Below are positions 8,254-15,227 of a stretch of DNA of 19,887 nt, piece after piece. This stretch comes from Bacteroides sp. GTDB taxonomy: Bacteria > Bacteroidota > Bacteroidia > Bacteroidales > Muribaculaceae. Location of the stretch: the NCBI GenBank assembly GCA_014801595.1, contig JAAVDV010000019.1, positions 53,999-73,885 on the forward strand. The letters run 5' to 3'. Made by a program: the position numbers and the translations under genes. The notes beneath the pieces are model-generated. The model saw only the letters and a list, made by a program, of their open reading frames with translations, was not told where the DNA came from and ran no database searches. Position 1 is the stretch's first letter. Every line of letters starts with the position of its first letter.

Positions 8254-9318
8254 ATGAAACTCAAATTCACCATAGTAGCCGCCGCATCGTTGGCCGCGCT
8301 CTGCATAACCTCCTGCTCCGAGCCGGAATTCACCGTCAAAGGCACCGTCGAAGATGGAGCCGGCAAGATGATAACCCTCGAACAAGCCGATCACGCCGGC
8401 ATCTGGATTCCGGTGGATTCCGTAGAAATCAAATCCTCCGGAGCCTTCTCTATGAGCCGTATCGCCCCGATCGCTCCCGAGGTTTACCGCCTGCGTCTCG
8501 ACGGCAACTATGTATATTTCCCCGTGGACTCCATCGAGACAATCACGGTCGACGCGCCGGCCGCCCGTTTCGCGACCGATTTCTCACTCTCCGGTTCAGA
8601 TCAGGCCAAGGCTCTCGAGAAATTCGAGAAGGAGCTGATCTCGGCTGCCCCGAAACTCAGCAATCCTGATTCGGCCCGGAATTTCAAACGCCATATCTTC
8701 ACGGCCTATCTGCAGCATGCCCGCGGATCGGTAGTGAGCTATTACATATTGACTAAGACCGTCGGCGGCGAACCCCTCTTCTCCACCGACTCCGATGCCG
8801 GATATTTCGCTGCTGTGGCTACAGCCATGAAGGAGTACCGTCCGGATGATCCGCGTGTGGATCTTCTGACACGCACGGCCACCGCCGCCCGCCGCAGCAA
8901 AGCCGCCGGGAAGGGACAAAGCCGAGTTATCGAGGCTCCGGAAATCAGCTACATCAATATGACGCTTCCTTCGACCGACGGCAAAGATATAAGCCTTTCA
9001 TCCGTAGCCGGCAAGGGGAAACCCGTGGTGCTCGTTTTCTCCGACCTCTCCGATGCCACCACCCCGGCACTGAATGCTGAACTACGCAATCTTCAGGGGG
9101 TGGAAATCTATAATGTAGGTCTTGACAATGATCAACTGCAATGGCGCAACGCAGCCGCCAATCTGCCTTGGATATGTGTCTATGCCAACGACACCGAAGC
9201 TTCCCGCCTCATTCCCGGCTACAATATCACCGCTCTCCCCACAATCTATGTCATCGACGCGGCAGGCAACCTGAAGGCACGCTGCGCATCAGTGGCCGAT
9301 ATTCGTCGTAATCTCTGA
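8254..9318 (+). CDS. DUF4369 / thioredoxin-fold lipoprotein lacking the CXXC motif
   Basis: The 354-residue protein starts with a lipoprotein signal peptide (MKLKFTIVAA..., lipobox ITSC, lipidated Cys21). Residues about 25-115 resemble the DUF4369 beta domain found N-terminal to TlpA/ResA-type proteins (FTVKGTVEDGAGKMITLEQ). A mostly helical middle follows, then a thioredoxin-like domain from about 235 (LPSTDGKDISLSSVAGKGKPVVLVFSDLS...) to the end, with the cis-Pro region ALPTIYVID (327-335). Where TlpA proteins have WCxxC, this one reads DLSDATTP, so both redox cysteines are missing and disulfide chemistry at the usual site is unlikely. It may be a binding or scaffold protein. The ATG at 8254 is chosen because the longer in-frame TTG is a promoter element. 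A strong terminator follows 49 nt after the stop. Confidence 0.82.
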   Translation: MKLKFTIVAAASLAALCITSCSEPEFTVKGTVEDGAGKMITLEQADHAGIWIPVDSVEIKSSGAFSMSRIAPIAPEVYRLRLDGNYVYFPVDSIETITVDAPAARFATDFSLSGSDQAKALEKFEKELISAAPKLSNPDSARNFKRHIFTAYLQHARGSVVSYYILTKTVGGEPLFSTDSDAGYFAAVATAMKEYRPDDPRVDLLTRTATAARRSKAAGKGQSRVIEAPEISYINMTLPSTDGKDISLSSVAGKGKPVVLVFSDLSDATTPALNAELRNLQGVEIYNVGLDNDQLQWRNAAANLPWICVYANDTEASRLIPGYNITALPTIYVIDAAGNLKARCASVADIRRNL

Positions 9319-9367
9319 CCTCCTACCGATATTTCATTGATTTATTACCCTCAAAACAATACCTGAT

Positions 9368-9403
9368 AATAATGAGGCGCGGAACTAATCGCGCCTCATT
9401 ATT
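9368..9403 (+). terminator. Intrinsic terminator of the DUF4369 lipoprotein gene
   Basis: A 14-bp stem (9368-9381 with 9390-9403) with an 8-nt loop is followed by a T-run to 9407. It marks the end of the GC-rich chromosomal DNA; sequence to its right is strongly AT-rich. Confidence 0.9.
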
Positions 9404-9474
9404 TTTTAATCTACCATAAGGTAGATCGTAAAAGGTAACCCAAAACGGTCTTAAACTATAAGATTATCCGACTT

Positions 9475-9541
9475 AGCATACTCACGGATATATTATCCAA
9501 TATCAATAAGGATATTTTAGTACATTCCACTTTAGTATGCT
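9475..9541. repeat. Nested inverted repeats upstream of the peptide gene
   Basis: AGCATACT (9475-9482) is complementary to AGTATGCT (9534-9541). Between them lie two smaller hairpins, GGATA-TAT-TATCC and AATATC-AATAAG-GATATT. The arrangement resembles a three-way junction, but in AT-rich DNA short matches of this kind can arise by chance. Confidence 0.35.
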
Positions 9542-9555
9542 CTACAATATATTTA

Positions 9556-9630
9556 AATATTGATTATCAGCGTACCTAATACGTATTACACCCACAATTC
9601 AAATATCATAGTTTAATATTGATTACACCC
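9556..9630 (+). repeat. Pair of imperfect direct repeats
   Basis: AATATTGATTA occurs at 9556-9566 and 9615-9625 (59 nt apart). ATTACACCC followed by AATTC occurs at 9585-9600 and 9622-9635. The copies overlap in the second unit. They could be duplicated regulator sites; no known consensus is recognised. Confidence 0.35.
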
Positions 9631-9772
9631 TAATTCCCAACTCAAATTCTGATAGCTAAGGTCTGAAAGTCCAAATAACAGATATCACCATAATGCTGTC
9701 TTATCCCTACAAAATAAATGGTCCTATTGTATTTCAATAAAATTTTTTAATTAAATTCCTTTATTTTGTTTG

Positions 9773-9780
9773 TATCTTTA
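9773..9780 (+). promoter_or_regulatory. Possible -7 element for the peptide gene
   Basis: TATCTTTA differs at one base from TAnnTTTG. It lies 124 nt before the peptide start codon. No TTG is found at the right distance upstream, so the call is weak. Confidence 0.3.
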
Positions 9781-9904
9781 AAATAATTTATCTAAATTCG
9801 CATGTATTAAATCTTTAAACACCAAATTATAGTAAATAAAAAAGAAATCTTTTTCACTTATAGAGAGATAATCACATTATTTATTAACCTTAAAGAGATG
9901 GATT

Positions 9905-10174
9905 ATGAACCTTATCCCATTAATCTTCACAGAAGATGAGCTGCAAGAGATTCAAGCCCTTCAACTCAAAGGAGGGAACACCTCCTTACCACTTGCGCAG
10001 TCCTATTGTTCTGATAGTCCCTGCACAGAAATACATAACCATTGCACTCATCCGAGCTGTATAGTAGACAACGACTGCCCGGGGCATGTTGATACATTCT
10101 GTACCAACACAGAATGCCTAATCATAAAACCGCAATCATCTTGCCCCGGTGCGCAGTTATCATGCCTTTCATGA
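9905..10174 (+). CDS. Cysteine-rich RiPP precursor peptide with GG-type leader
   Basis: The 89-residue peptide directly precedes a radical SAM/SPASM enzyme. Residues 1-24 look like a leader: a hydrophobic start (MNLIPLIFTE), then an acidic amphipathic helix (DELQEIQALQ) and K22-G23-G24, a double-glycine cleavage-type end. The core holds nine cysteines at 35, 40, 47, 52, 58, 66, 71, 80 and 87. These form three modules C-x4-C-xn-C (35/40/47, 52 excepted as the end of 47/52/58, 66/71/80) plus a final Cys. Four histidines (44, 46, 49, 61) lie among them. The first two residues of each C-x4-C are Cys plus Ser or Thr. Thioether or other radical cross-linking by the neighbouring enzyme is the natural inference; the exact chemistry is unknown. 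The start is the ATG 14 nt after TTAACCT, a leader shared with nearby genes. I do not assign it to a named precursor family. Confidence 0.82.
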   Translation: MNLIPLIFTEDELQEIQALQLKGGNTSLPLAQSYCSDSPCTEIHNHCTHPSCIVDNDCPGHVDTFCTNTECLIIKPQSSCPGAQLSCLS

Positions 10175-10291
10175 CTCTCATGATATGAGTCAATCGGGAA
10201 TGAACTCAAGAAATCAACTCAATTATTTCAGTTGGACGATTCAGTAATTTAATCGCCTATAAATTTTCTTTTTGTTTTTCCAAAACGCCAA

Positions 10292-10348
10292 ATAGGGTAG
10301 GATGAGACATCATCATTCTCTCCAAACTTCGATCTCATTCTACCCTAT
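10292..10348 (+). promoter_or_regulatory. 16-bp stem-loop between precursor and maturase genes
   Basis: Bases 10292-10307 pair with 10333-10348 (16 bp, one G-T) around a 25-nt loop. The stem ends 15 nt before the maturase start codon and has no T-run behind it. Its position fits an element that protects the upstream message or partly blocks read-through, so that precursor is made in excess of enzyme. This is an inference. Confidence 0.7.
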
Positions 10349-10363
10349 CTACACAAATTAATT

Positions 10364-11644
10364 ATGAAACCAAGTTATTACAATTTCATCTATCATACCG
10401 AATCTTCATCCTATTGGATGAATGGCATAACTCATGCTTGTCTAAAATTTTCTAAAATCCTTGGTGAAAAAGTAGAGGGACTCTTAGAGAATATCCCTCT
10501 GTTACTCAATAATAGTAAAGAATTATATGATATTCTGGTTAATGGGGGGTTTATCATTCCAAAACAGACTGACGAATATAAGTTTATTTACGACAGATAT
10601 ATGGAAAGCGTACAAAGCAAGCATTATTTCTTAATATTATTACCTACCCTAAACTGTAACTTTACGTGTCCATACTGTGTCCAAACCCATATCCCTTCTA
10701 AAATGTCCGAAGAAACCATCAATAAGGTAAAAAAAAACCTAAAATATATGGTTGAAATCGAACACATCCAATCCCTCACACTTGAATGGTTTGGTGGTGA
10801 GCCATTTTTATATTTCAACGAAGTGGTAAAGCCTATCACTCTGTATGCAAAAGAGATATGTGAGAACGCGCACATTCCTTTTATATCAGGTGCAACCACT
10901 AACGGCTCACTTATCAATTCTTCGATTGCCGCTCAGTTGCCAGCGTTAGAGTTTTTACGTTTTCAAATTACGTTAGACGGAGATGAGAAACTTCATAATA
11001 CTGTTAAGTTCAACCCTGCTATTAACTCGGCATTTAAAGAAACCTTGAATAATATCACCTCCATACTTAATCATAATCCTCATGCTTTTATAACATTAAG
11101 AATTAATTATACAGATGAGACCCTTAAATCGAATCTTGTCAATGAAATATGCTCCCAGATTCCTCATAAATTACGGAGTAAAGTAACCGTCACCCTAAAA
11201 AAGGTATGGCAACATTCGGCAGACAAGAACCGGTTTTCCTCATACATTGAAATTTTGGATAATTTTAAAGCAGAGGGATTCAACGTCACGAAGCTGGATA
11301 TCTCATCCAGTTTTATACCTTGTTACGTAAACAAGAAATACTATGCCTGTATCAATTATGATGGGGGAGCAATAAAATGTACAAACTGCGATGATCTCTA
11401 TGCTTCAAATCTGAGAGGAGAGCTGAATGATAATGGACGAATCATCTGGAACGATAAATTTGATATCCAGACTCAGAACCCATCATTTACCAACGAACCT
11501 TGTCGTACATGTAAACGTCTCCCTCTGTGTATGGGACATTGTCCAAAAAACCATCTTATGATGTCTGATTGGAAATGTAAATGGCCAGCATTCGACATCG
11601 ATTTAAAACAGGCTGTTGTTTCTTATATCGATGATCTATATTAG
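10364..11644 (+). CDS. Radical SAM/SPASM peptide maturase
   Basis: The 426-residue protein has the radical SAM 4Fe-4S site C98-x3-C102-x2-C105 (NCNFTCPYC), the SAM-binding GGEP (144-147) and the barrel strands TTNG (178-181) and ITLDGD (202-207). The C-terminal SPASM domain is complete: C320-x13-G-x4-C339, then C380-x2-C383-x5-C389-x3-C393 and C405, the seven cysteines expected to hold two auxiliary clusters. Extra cysteines occur at 329 and 342. Residues 1-85 form an N-terminal domain probably used for leader recognition, as in other peptide maturases. Such enzymes make thioether, C-C or other cross-links in ribosomal peptides; the Cys-rich peptide gene upstream is the likely substrate. The coding sequence is far more AT-rich than the housekeeping genes, consistent with transfer. 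The stop codon lies inside a 32-bp palindrome. Confidence 0.92.
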   Translation: MKPSYYNFIYHTESSSYWMNGITHACLKFSKILGEKVEGLLENIPLLLNNSKELYDILVNGGFIIPKQTDEYKFIYDRYMESVQSKHYFLILLPTLNCNFTCPYCVQTHIPSKMSEETINKVKKNLKYMVEIEHIQSLTLEWFGGEPFLYFNEVVKPITLYAKEICENAHIPFISGATTNGSLINSSIAAQLPALEFLRFQITLDGDEKLHNTVKFNPAINSAFKETLNNITSILNHNPHAFITLRINYTDETLKSNLVNEICSQIPHKLRSKVTVTLKKVWQHSADKNRFSSYIEILDNFKAEGFNVTKLDISSSFIPCYVNKKYYACINYDGGAIKCTNCDDLYASNLRGELNDNGRIIWNDKFDIQTQNPSFTNEPCRTCKRLPLCMGHCPKNHLMMSDWKCKWPAFDIDLKQAVVSYIDDLY

Positions 11645-11672
11645 ATAATAGATTTATAAATCTATTATCTAA
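11641..11672. repeat. 32-bp perfect palindrome overlapping the maturase stop codon
   Basis: Bases 11641-11656 are the exact reverse complement of 11657-11672, with no central spacer. Only 4 of 32 bases are G or C. The palindrome includes the TAG stop (11642-11644). In RNA it would form a long hairpin at the very end of the gene, possibly stabilising or terminating the message, although no T-run follows. Confidence 0.85.
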
Positions 11673-11811
11673 TATCAAGAATCAATCAATATTATAGAAA
11701 TAAATATGCGAAGCACCTAACTCCAAGTAATCTTGTATCTTACTCGTACCTATCTTTTTACAGATTTATCAAGAGTTGATTACAATTTCTTTAACCTAAA
11801 CTTATTATCTT

Positions 11812-14130
11812 ATGGATCGAGCGTTGCGTTATCTCATGACAGCCATAATGGGTTGCTGCTGGATTCTCGGCATTTGTGAGGATTTCAAGCTGTCGGGCAA
11901 TATTAAAAGTTCGGATGGAACCCCTTTGAAAGCTTGTTTCATGCTGAAACAGAGAGAGACAGGCGAGATTGCAGCCAAGGCCATATGTGATTATTCAGGG
12001 CATTACGAACTTGAAGCCCCGGAAGGTGAATACCAGCTGGTCATTGAGTGTGACGGCTATCTCCCTCTGATAGCTCCCTTCACTCTCTCCCAGGATCTGT
12101 CAGGATTCAATCTACCGATGTCCCCAGATCCGGAAGCTCAGACAAGGGAACTCGAGGAGGTCAAAGTGATTGCCAAAGCTCTTCAATCCTATGCCGACCG
12201 GGATGAAATGTTCCTCTCTGACTATAACCGCAATTTCGGTGTAAATGCCCTTGATGCAATATCATCCCTGCCGAAATTCATTCCAAACCTCAACGGGAGT
12301 GCATTGCTCAATGATAGGATGGAGAGCGTAAACATCCTTATCGACGGCCACAAGGCAAGTGCCGAAGATTTGAGGAATCTCAATGGGAAGGATATAGCCA
12401 AAGTAATATATTACCAGAATGCACCGGCTAAATATGCCGGCCTTTACGGAGGCTGCATTGCCAATATCATCCTCAAGCGACCACTGTCGATCAAGTTCTC
12501 GGGCAAATTCGAGGCCGGTGCAAATTTAACCTCCCCGGTAACGAACGAGACCGTCGGGTTTACCATGCTCTCCCCCACTACGATAATAAATGCAAACTAT
12601 AAATTCATCTACTCAAATATCACCCGCCAGCAGTCAGGCACGACCTTTGACTACGGCGATCTGATAAACTCTCTTAAGACCACATCTTTCAGGGTAGAGC
12701 AGAAGAATAATCAAGGTGCCATCTCCTGGCAATTTGACCGGGGCAGCAATATGTTCTTTGCAAAATTCGACTACAACGGGAATGACCGCCATGTCTCCAA
12801 GGGAGATGGCCTTACCGAAACAACTTCCATGGATGAAATTTACGGTACCCGAAACACTACAGGGCAGCGATTCAGCGACACCTATAGTCTGAACCTGTAT
12901 TATAGCCATCAGTTCAAGAACGGGATGGAGCTTATGGCTGATATCGTAGGCAATATTTCAAAACCGCATACCGACTCTCATATCATCCAAAATACAGAAG
13001 AATCGTCAGCCTACAACAGTTATACGGTTAACTCCGAGATTGGATCGAATGTGAAATCCATCATCGGCAACGTTTCCTTCAATTCTCCGTTATGGGGCGG
13101 CTCTGCGTCTATCTCAGCAATGGAGCATTATCGCGACGTCCGGCAGACTTATCATAACAATCTGTTTTCCGGCCTCCCCTCCATCAATCGTAACTCCACC
13201 CATTACACTATGCTGGCAGCAAGCTTCACACGGCAGTTCGGTAAATTCAGCGGAATGATCGACCTGACCCTGAGTGGCAACATCTTCAAGGATATAGATG
13301 GTAAATCACACTTTGATTATAGTCTATATCCCCGCCTTAACCTGAACTACAACTTGAACCGATTGGTCAACCTCCATATGACCACATGGATGGAGGGCAC
13401 GATCTACGGACTGGGGCAACAAAATATCAACAGGTCATTCATCGATACCCGTTTTTTCAAGGAGAATATTCCCTATATGAAACCCTCGCATAGGATGAAT
13501 ATCTCATTATCCCCTACATTTTCAATACCATCCGGCGTTTTAAGCATATCACCGAACCTATGGTATACATGGTCGCGAAACAGCTATATCGATTATATTT
13601 ATCGTGAAGGAAATGATTTTATACAAAGACCGATTCTGTTACCTTGTATGAATTCACTGAAATACGGGGTCTCCATGATATGGTATGCCTTGCCCGGATT
13701 CCAGCTTCGCCCGTTCATAGATGCTTCTTACAAGGCTTTCAGCACCCCGCAAGGCCACGAGAGGTTCAACGCCGTAAAATTTCGTCTGATGGGGATCTAC
13801 GTCATCAAACGATTCCAATTCACGGCCTACGTCGAATCCCCGAAGAAAGAAATCGATGGCATCACGCGCAGCCACACAGGCTGGAGGATAAGCGCCGATG
13901 CCTTATGGAGTTCCGACAATCTGTATATAGGTCTGTCCTATTATTATGGTGGTGCGCGTGAATGGACATCCATGGCGGTCGACGGATTCTCGTGGCAGAC
14001 GGATGAAATAGCTAAATATCTGCGCGATTCCATAACGTTGACAGTAGGTTACAACTTCAGTGCGGGCAAATACAACCGCTCCCGACACAATAAGAAATTA
14101 TATAATCAGGAGACGGAATCGGGTCTGTGA
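11812..14130 (+). CDS. TonB-dependent-receptor-like outer-membrane protein with carboxypeptidase-regulatory-like domain
   Basis: The 772-residue protein has an N-terminal hydrophobic signal (about 1-22) and a CarboxypepD_reg-like beta sandwich (about 25-105, SGNIKSSDGTPLKACFMLKQ...YQLVIECDGYLPL). A plug domain follows (about 112-235) with VNILIDGHKASAEDLRNLNG and the plug end APAKYAGLYGGCIANIILKRP. The C-terminal part is a barrel of the OMP_b-brl_3 kind. It belongs to the broad Bacteroidetes TonB-receptor superfamily. It follows the peptide-maturase gene by 167 nt, with a palindrome between, and shares the TTAACCT leader. It could move, or receive, the modified peptide, or be unrelated; the sequence does not decide. 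Base composition lies between that of the AT-rich island and the flanks. A classic TonB box is not evident. Confidence 0.82.
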   Translation: MDRALRYLMTAIMGCCWILGICEDFKLSGNIKSSDGTPLKACFMLKQRETGEIAAKAICDYSGHYELEAPEGEYQLVIECDGYLPLIAPFTLSQDLSGFNLPMSPDPEAQTRELEEVKVIAKALQSYADRDEMFLSDYNRNFGVNALDAISSLPKFIPNLNGSALLNDRMESVNILIDGHKASAEDLRNLNGKDIAKVIYYQNAPAKYAGLYGGCIANIILKRPLSIKFSGKFEAGANLTSPVTNETVGFTMLSPTTIINANYKFIYSNITRQQSGTTFDYGDLINSLKTTSFRVEQKNNQGAISWQFDRGSNMFFAKFDYNGNDRHVSKGDGLTETTSMDEIYGTRNTTGQRFSDTYSLNLYYSHQFKNGMELMADIVGNISKPHTDSHIIQNTEESSAYNSYTVNSEIGSNVKSIIGNVSFNSPLWGGSASISAMEHYRDVRQTYHNNLFSGLPSINRNSTHYTMLAASFTRQFGKFSGMIDLTLSGNIFKDIDGKSHFDYSLYPRLNLNYNLNRLVNLHMTTWMEGTIYGLGQQNINRSFIDTRFFKENIPYMKPSHRMNISLSPTFSIPSGVLSISPNLWYTWSRNSYIDYIYREGNDFIQRPILLPCMNSLKYGVSMIWYALPGFQLRPFIDASYKAFSTPQGHERFNAVKFRLMGIYVIKRFQFTAYVESPKKEIDGITRSHTGWRISADALWSSDNLYIGLSYYYGGAREWTSMAVDGFSWQTDEIAKYLRDSITLTVGYNFSAGKYNRSRHNKKLYNQETESGL

Positions 14131-14298
14131 ATCATCATGTGCCACCGGAAAATCAAGAAAGGTTATCGGGCTATGTTGCATAACATATACCTCCGGTAAA
14201 TCATTTCCGGATGCCGGATGTTTTATCAATGTAGCGCGAACGGCAACACTCCCTTCCCGCCACTTCACATTCCCTTTAACCTTAAACTTTACGATACC

Positions 14299-15123
14299 AT
14301 GAAGCACATCTACCGCATCTCAGTCATCGCCCTCGCAACGTTATTCGCTCTTCCGGCAGCCGCACAGGCCCCTACGGACGGTTCAATCAAAGATAACCGC
14401 ACCAATCCGGATGTATTCTTCCTCGAAATGGGCGATGCCCCCAACAGCCTTGAACTTCTTCCCGGTCCGCCCAGTGCGGAATCCGTACAGTTTATGTATG
14501 ACAAAGCCCGCTATGACTGGGGCAAGTCCATACGTAAGACCGAACGTGGCGAACAAGCGTTTCGCGATGCACGTGTCGAGGGTCAGAATCTCCCCGACGC
14601 ATATTCCGAGGCTTTCGGCGTCTACATCAGTCCTGAAACCACTCCGGAGATATATCGTCTGATTGTCGGAATGCGTGAGGACGCCGGCGATCTGGCCACA
14701 CGCGAGGCCAAGCAGTTCTACAACCGTCCACGTCCCTATGCGTTCTTCGGCGAGGATACCTGCAATCCGGAACAGCAGACCGAACTCTCTACAAACGGTT
14801 CCTATCCCTCGGGCCATTCTTCGCTGGGCTGGGCCACCGCTCTCATTCTCGCCGAACTCAATCCCGACCGCCAGGATGAAATCTTGGAACGTGGATTCCA
14901 GATGGGTGAGTCACGCGTCATATGCGGCTATCACTTCCAGAGCGATGTCGATGCCGGCCGTATAACAGGCTCTGGAGTCGTAGCCCGTCTGCATGCCGAC
15001 CCCAACTTCACCAAGCAACTCGACAAAGCCAAGAAGGAATTCGCCAAACTGAAGAAGGATGGCAAGGTGAAAGAGGGCAAACGCCCGCAGGTGGCCCACG
15101 GATTCCGCGAACCTTCCAAGTGA
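14299..15123 (+). CDS. Class A non-specific acid phosphatase (PAP2 superfamily)
   Basis: The 274-residue protein has a Sec signal peptide (MKHIYRISVIALATLF..., cleavage near AAAQA, residues 20-24), so it is probably periplasmic. The complete phosphatase signature is present: K138-x6-R145-P146 (KQFYNRPRP), P170-S-G-H173 and S205-R206-x5-H212-x3-D216. This is the class A acid phosphatase (PhoC/PhoN-like) version of the PAP2 motif. It has no transmembrane helices, unlike lipid phosphatases. The charged C-terminal tail (about 240-274, Lys-rich) is unusual but not diagnostic. The ATG at 14299 is preferred over an in-frame ATG at 14218, because only it places the signal peptide at the N-terminus and it follows TTTAACCTTAAAC by the usual distance. 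A porin O/P gene follows 104 nt later, which suggests phosphate release coupled to uptake. Confidence 0.9.
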   Translation: MKHIYRISVIALATLFALPAAAQAPTDGSIKDNRTNPDVFFLEMGDAPNSLELLPGPPSAESVQFMYDKARYDWGKSIRKTERGEQAFRDARVEGQNLPDAYSEAFGVYISPETTPEIYRLIVGMREDAGDLATREAKQFYNRPRPYAFFGEDTCNPEQQTELSTNGSYPSGHSSLGWATALILAELNPDRQDEILERGFQMGESRVICGYHFQSDVDAGRITGSGVVARLHADPNFTKQLDKAKKEFAKLKKDGKVKEGKRPQVAHGFREPSK

Positions 15124-15152
15124 TTCTATTCCCGATGAAATAACAGGTCAAA

Positions 15153-15177
15153 GTCAGCGCGCAATGCGCGCGCTGAC
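15153..15177 (+). terminator. Stem-loop between acid phosphatase and porin genes
   Basis: GTCAGCGCGC (15153-15162) pairs perfectly with 15168-15177 around a 5-nt loop. C-rich rather than T-rich sequence follows, so it may be a partial terminator or an mRNA-stability element between two co-transcribed genes. Confidence 0.5.
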
Positions 15178-15227
15178 CCTCCCCTCCCCCATATCCTCTA
15201 TATCCACACTCTTAACCTCCGATTCCT

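Larger units (their letters stand above)
9409..9904. other. AT-rich non-coding region upstream of the peptide gene
   Basis: There is no convincing gene here. The region is much richer in A and T than the DNA to its left. It begins with a 7-bp hairpin (9409-9415 with 9420-9426, ATAA loop). It then holds the nested inverted repeats at 9475-9541 and the short direct repeats at 9556-9630, both listed separately, and a possible -7 box at 9773. Its length and repeat content suggest a regulatory region for the peptide gene or the edge of an acquired segment. No transposase remnant or tRNA is visible. Confidence 0.6.

Noticed and set aside
9409..9635. CRISPR-like array in the AT-rich upstream region
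   Set aside because: Only two copies of short, imperfect repeats with unequal spacing are present and no cas genes are near; this does not meet the pattern of an array.
14218..14298. N-terminal extension of the acid phosphatase from an earlier ATG
   Set aside because: It would bury the signal peptide 27 residues inside the protein. The ATG at 14299 gives a normal Sec signal.
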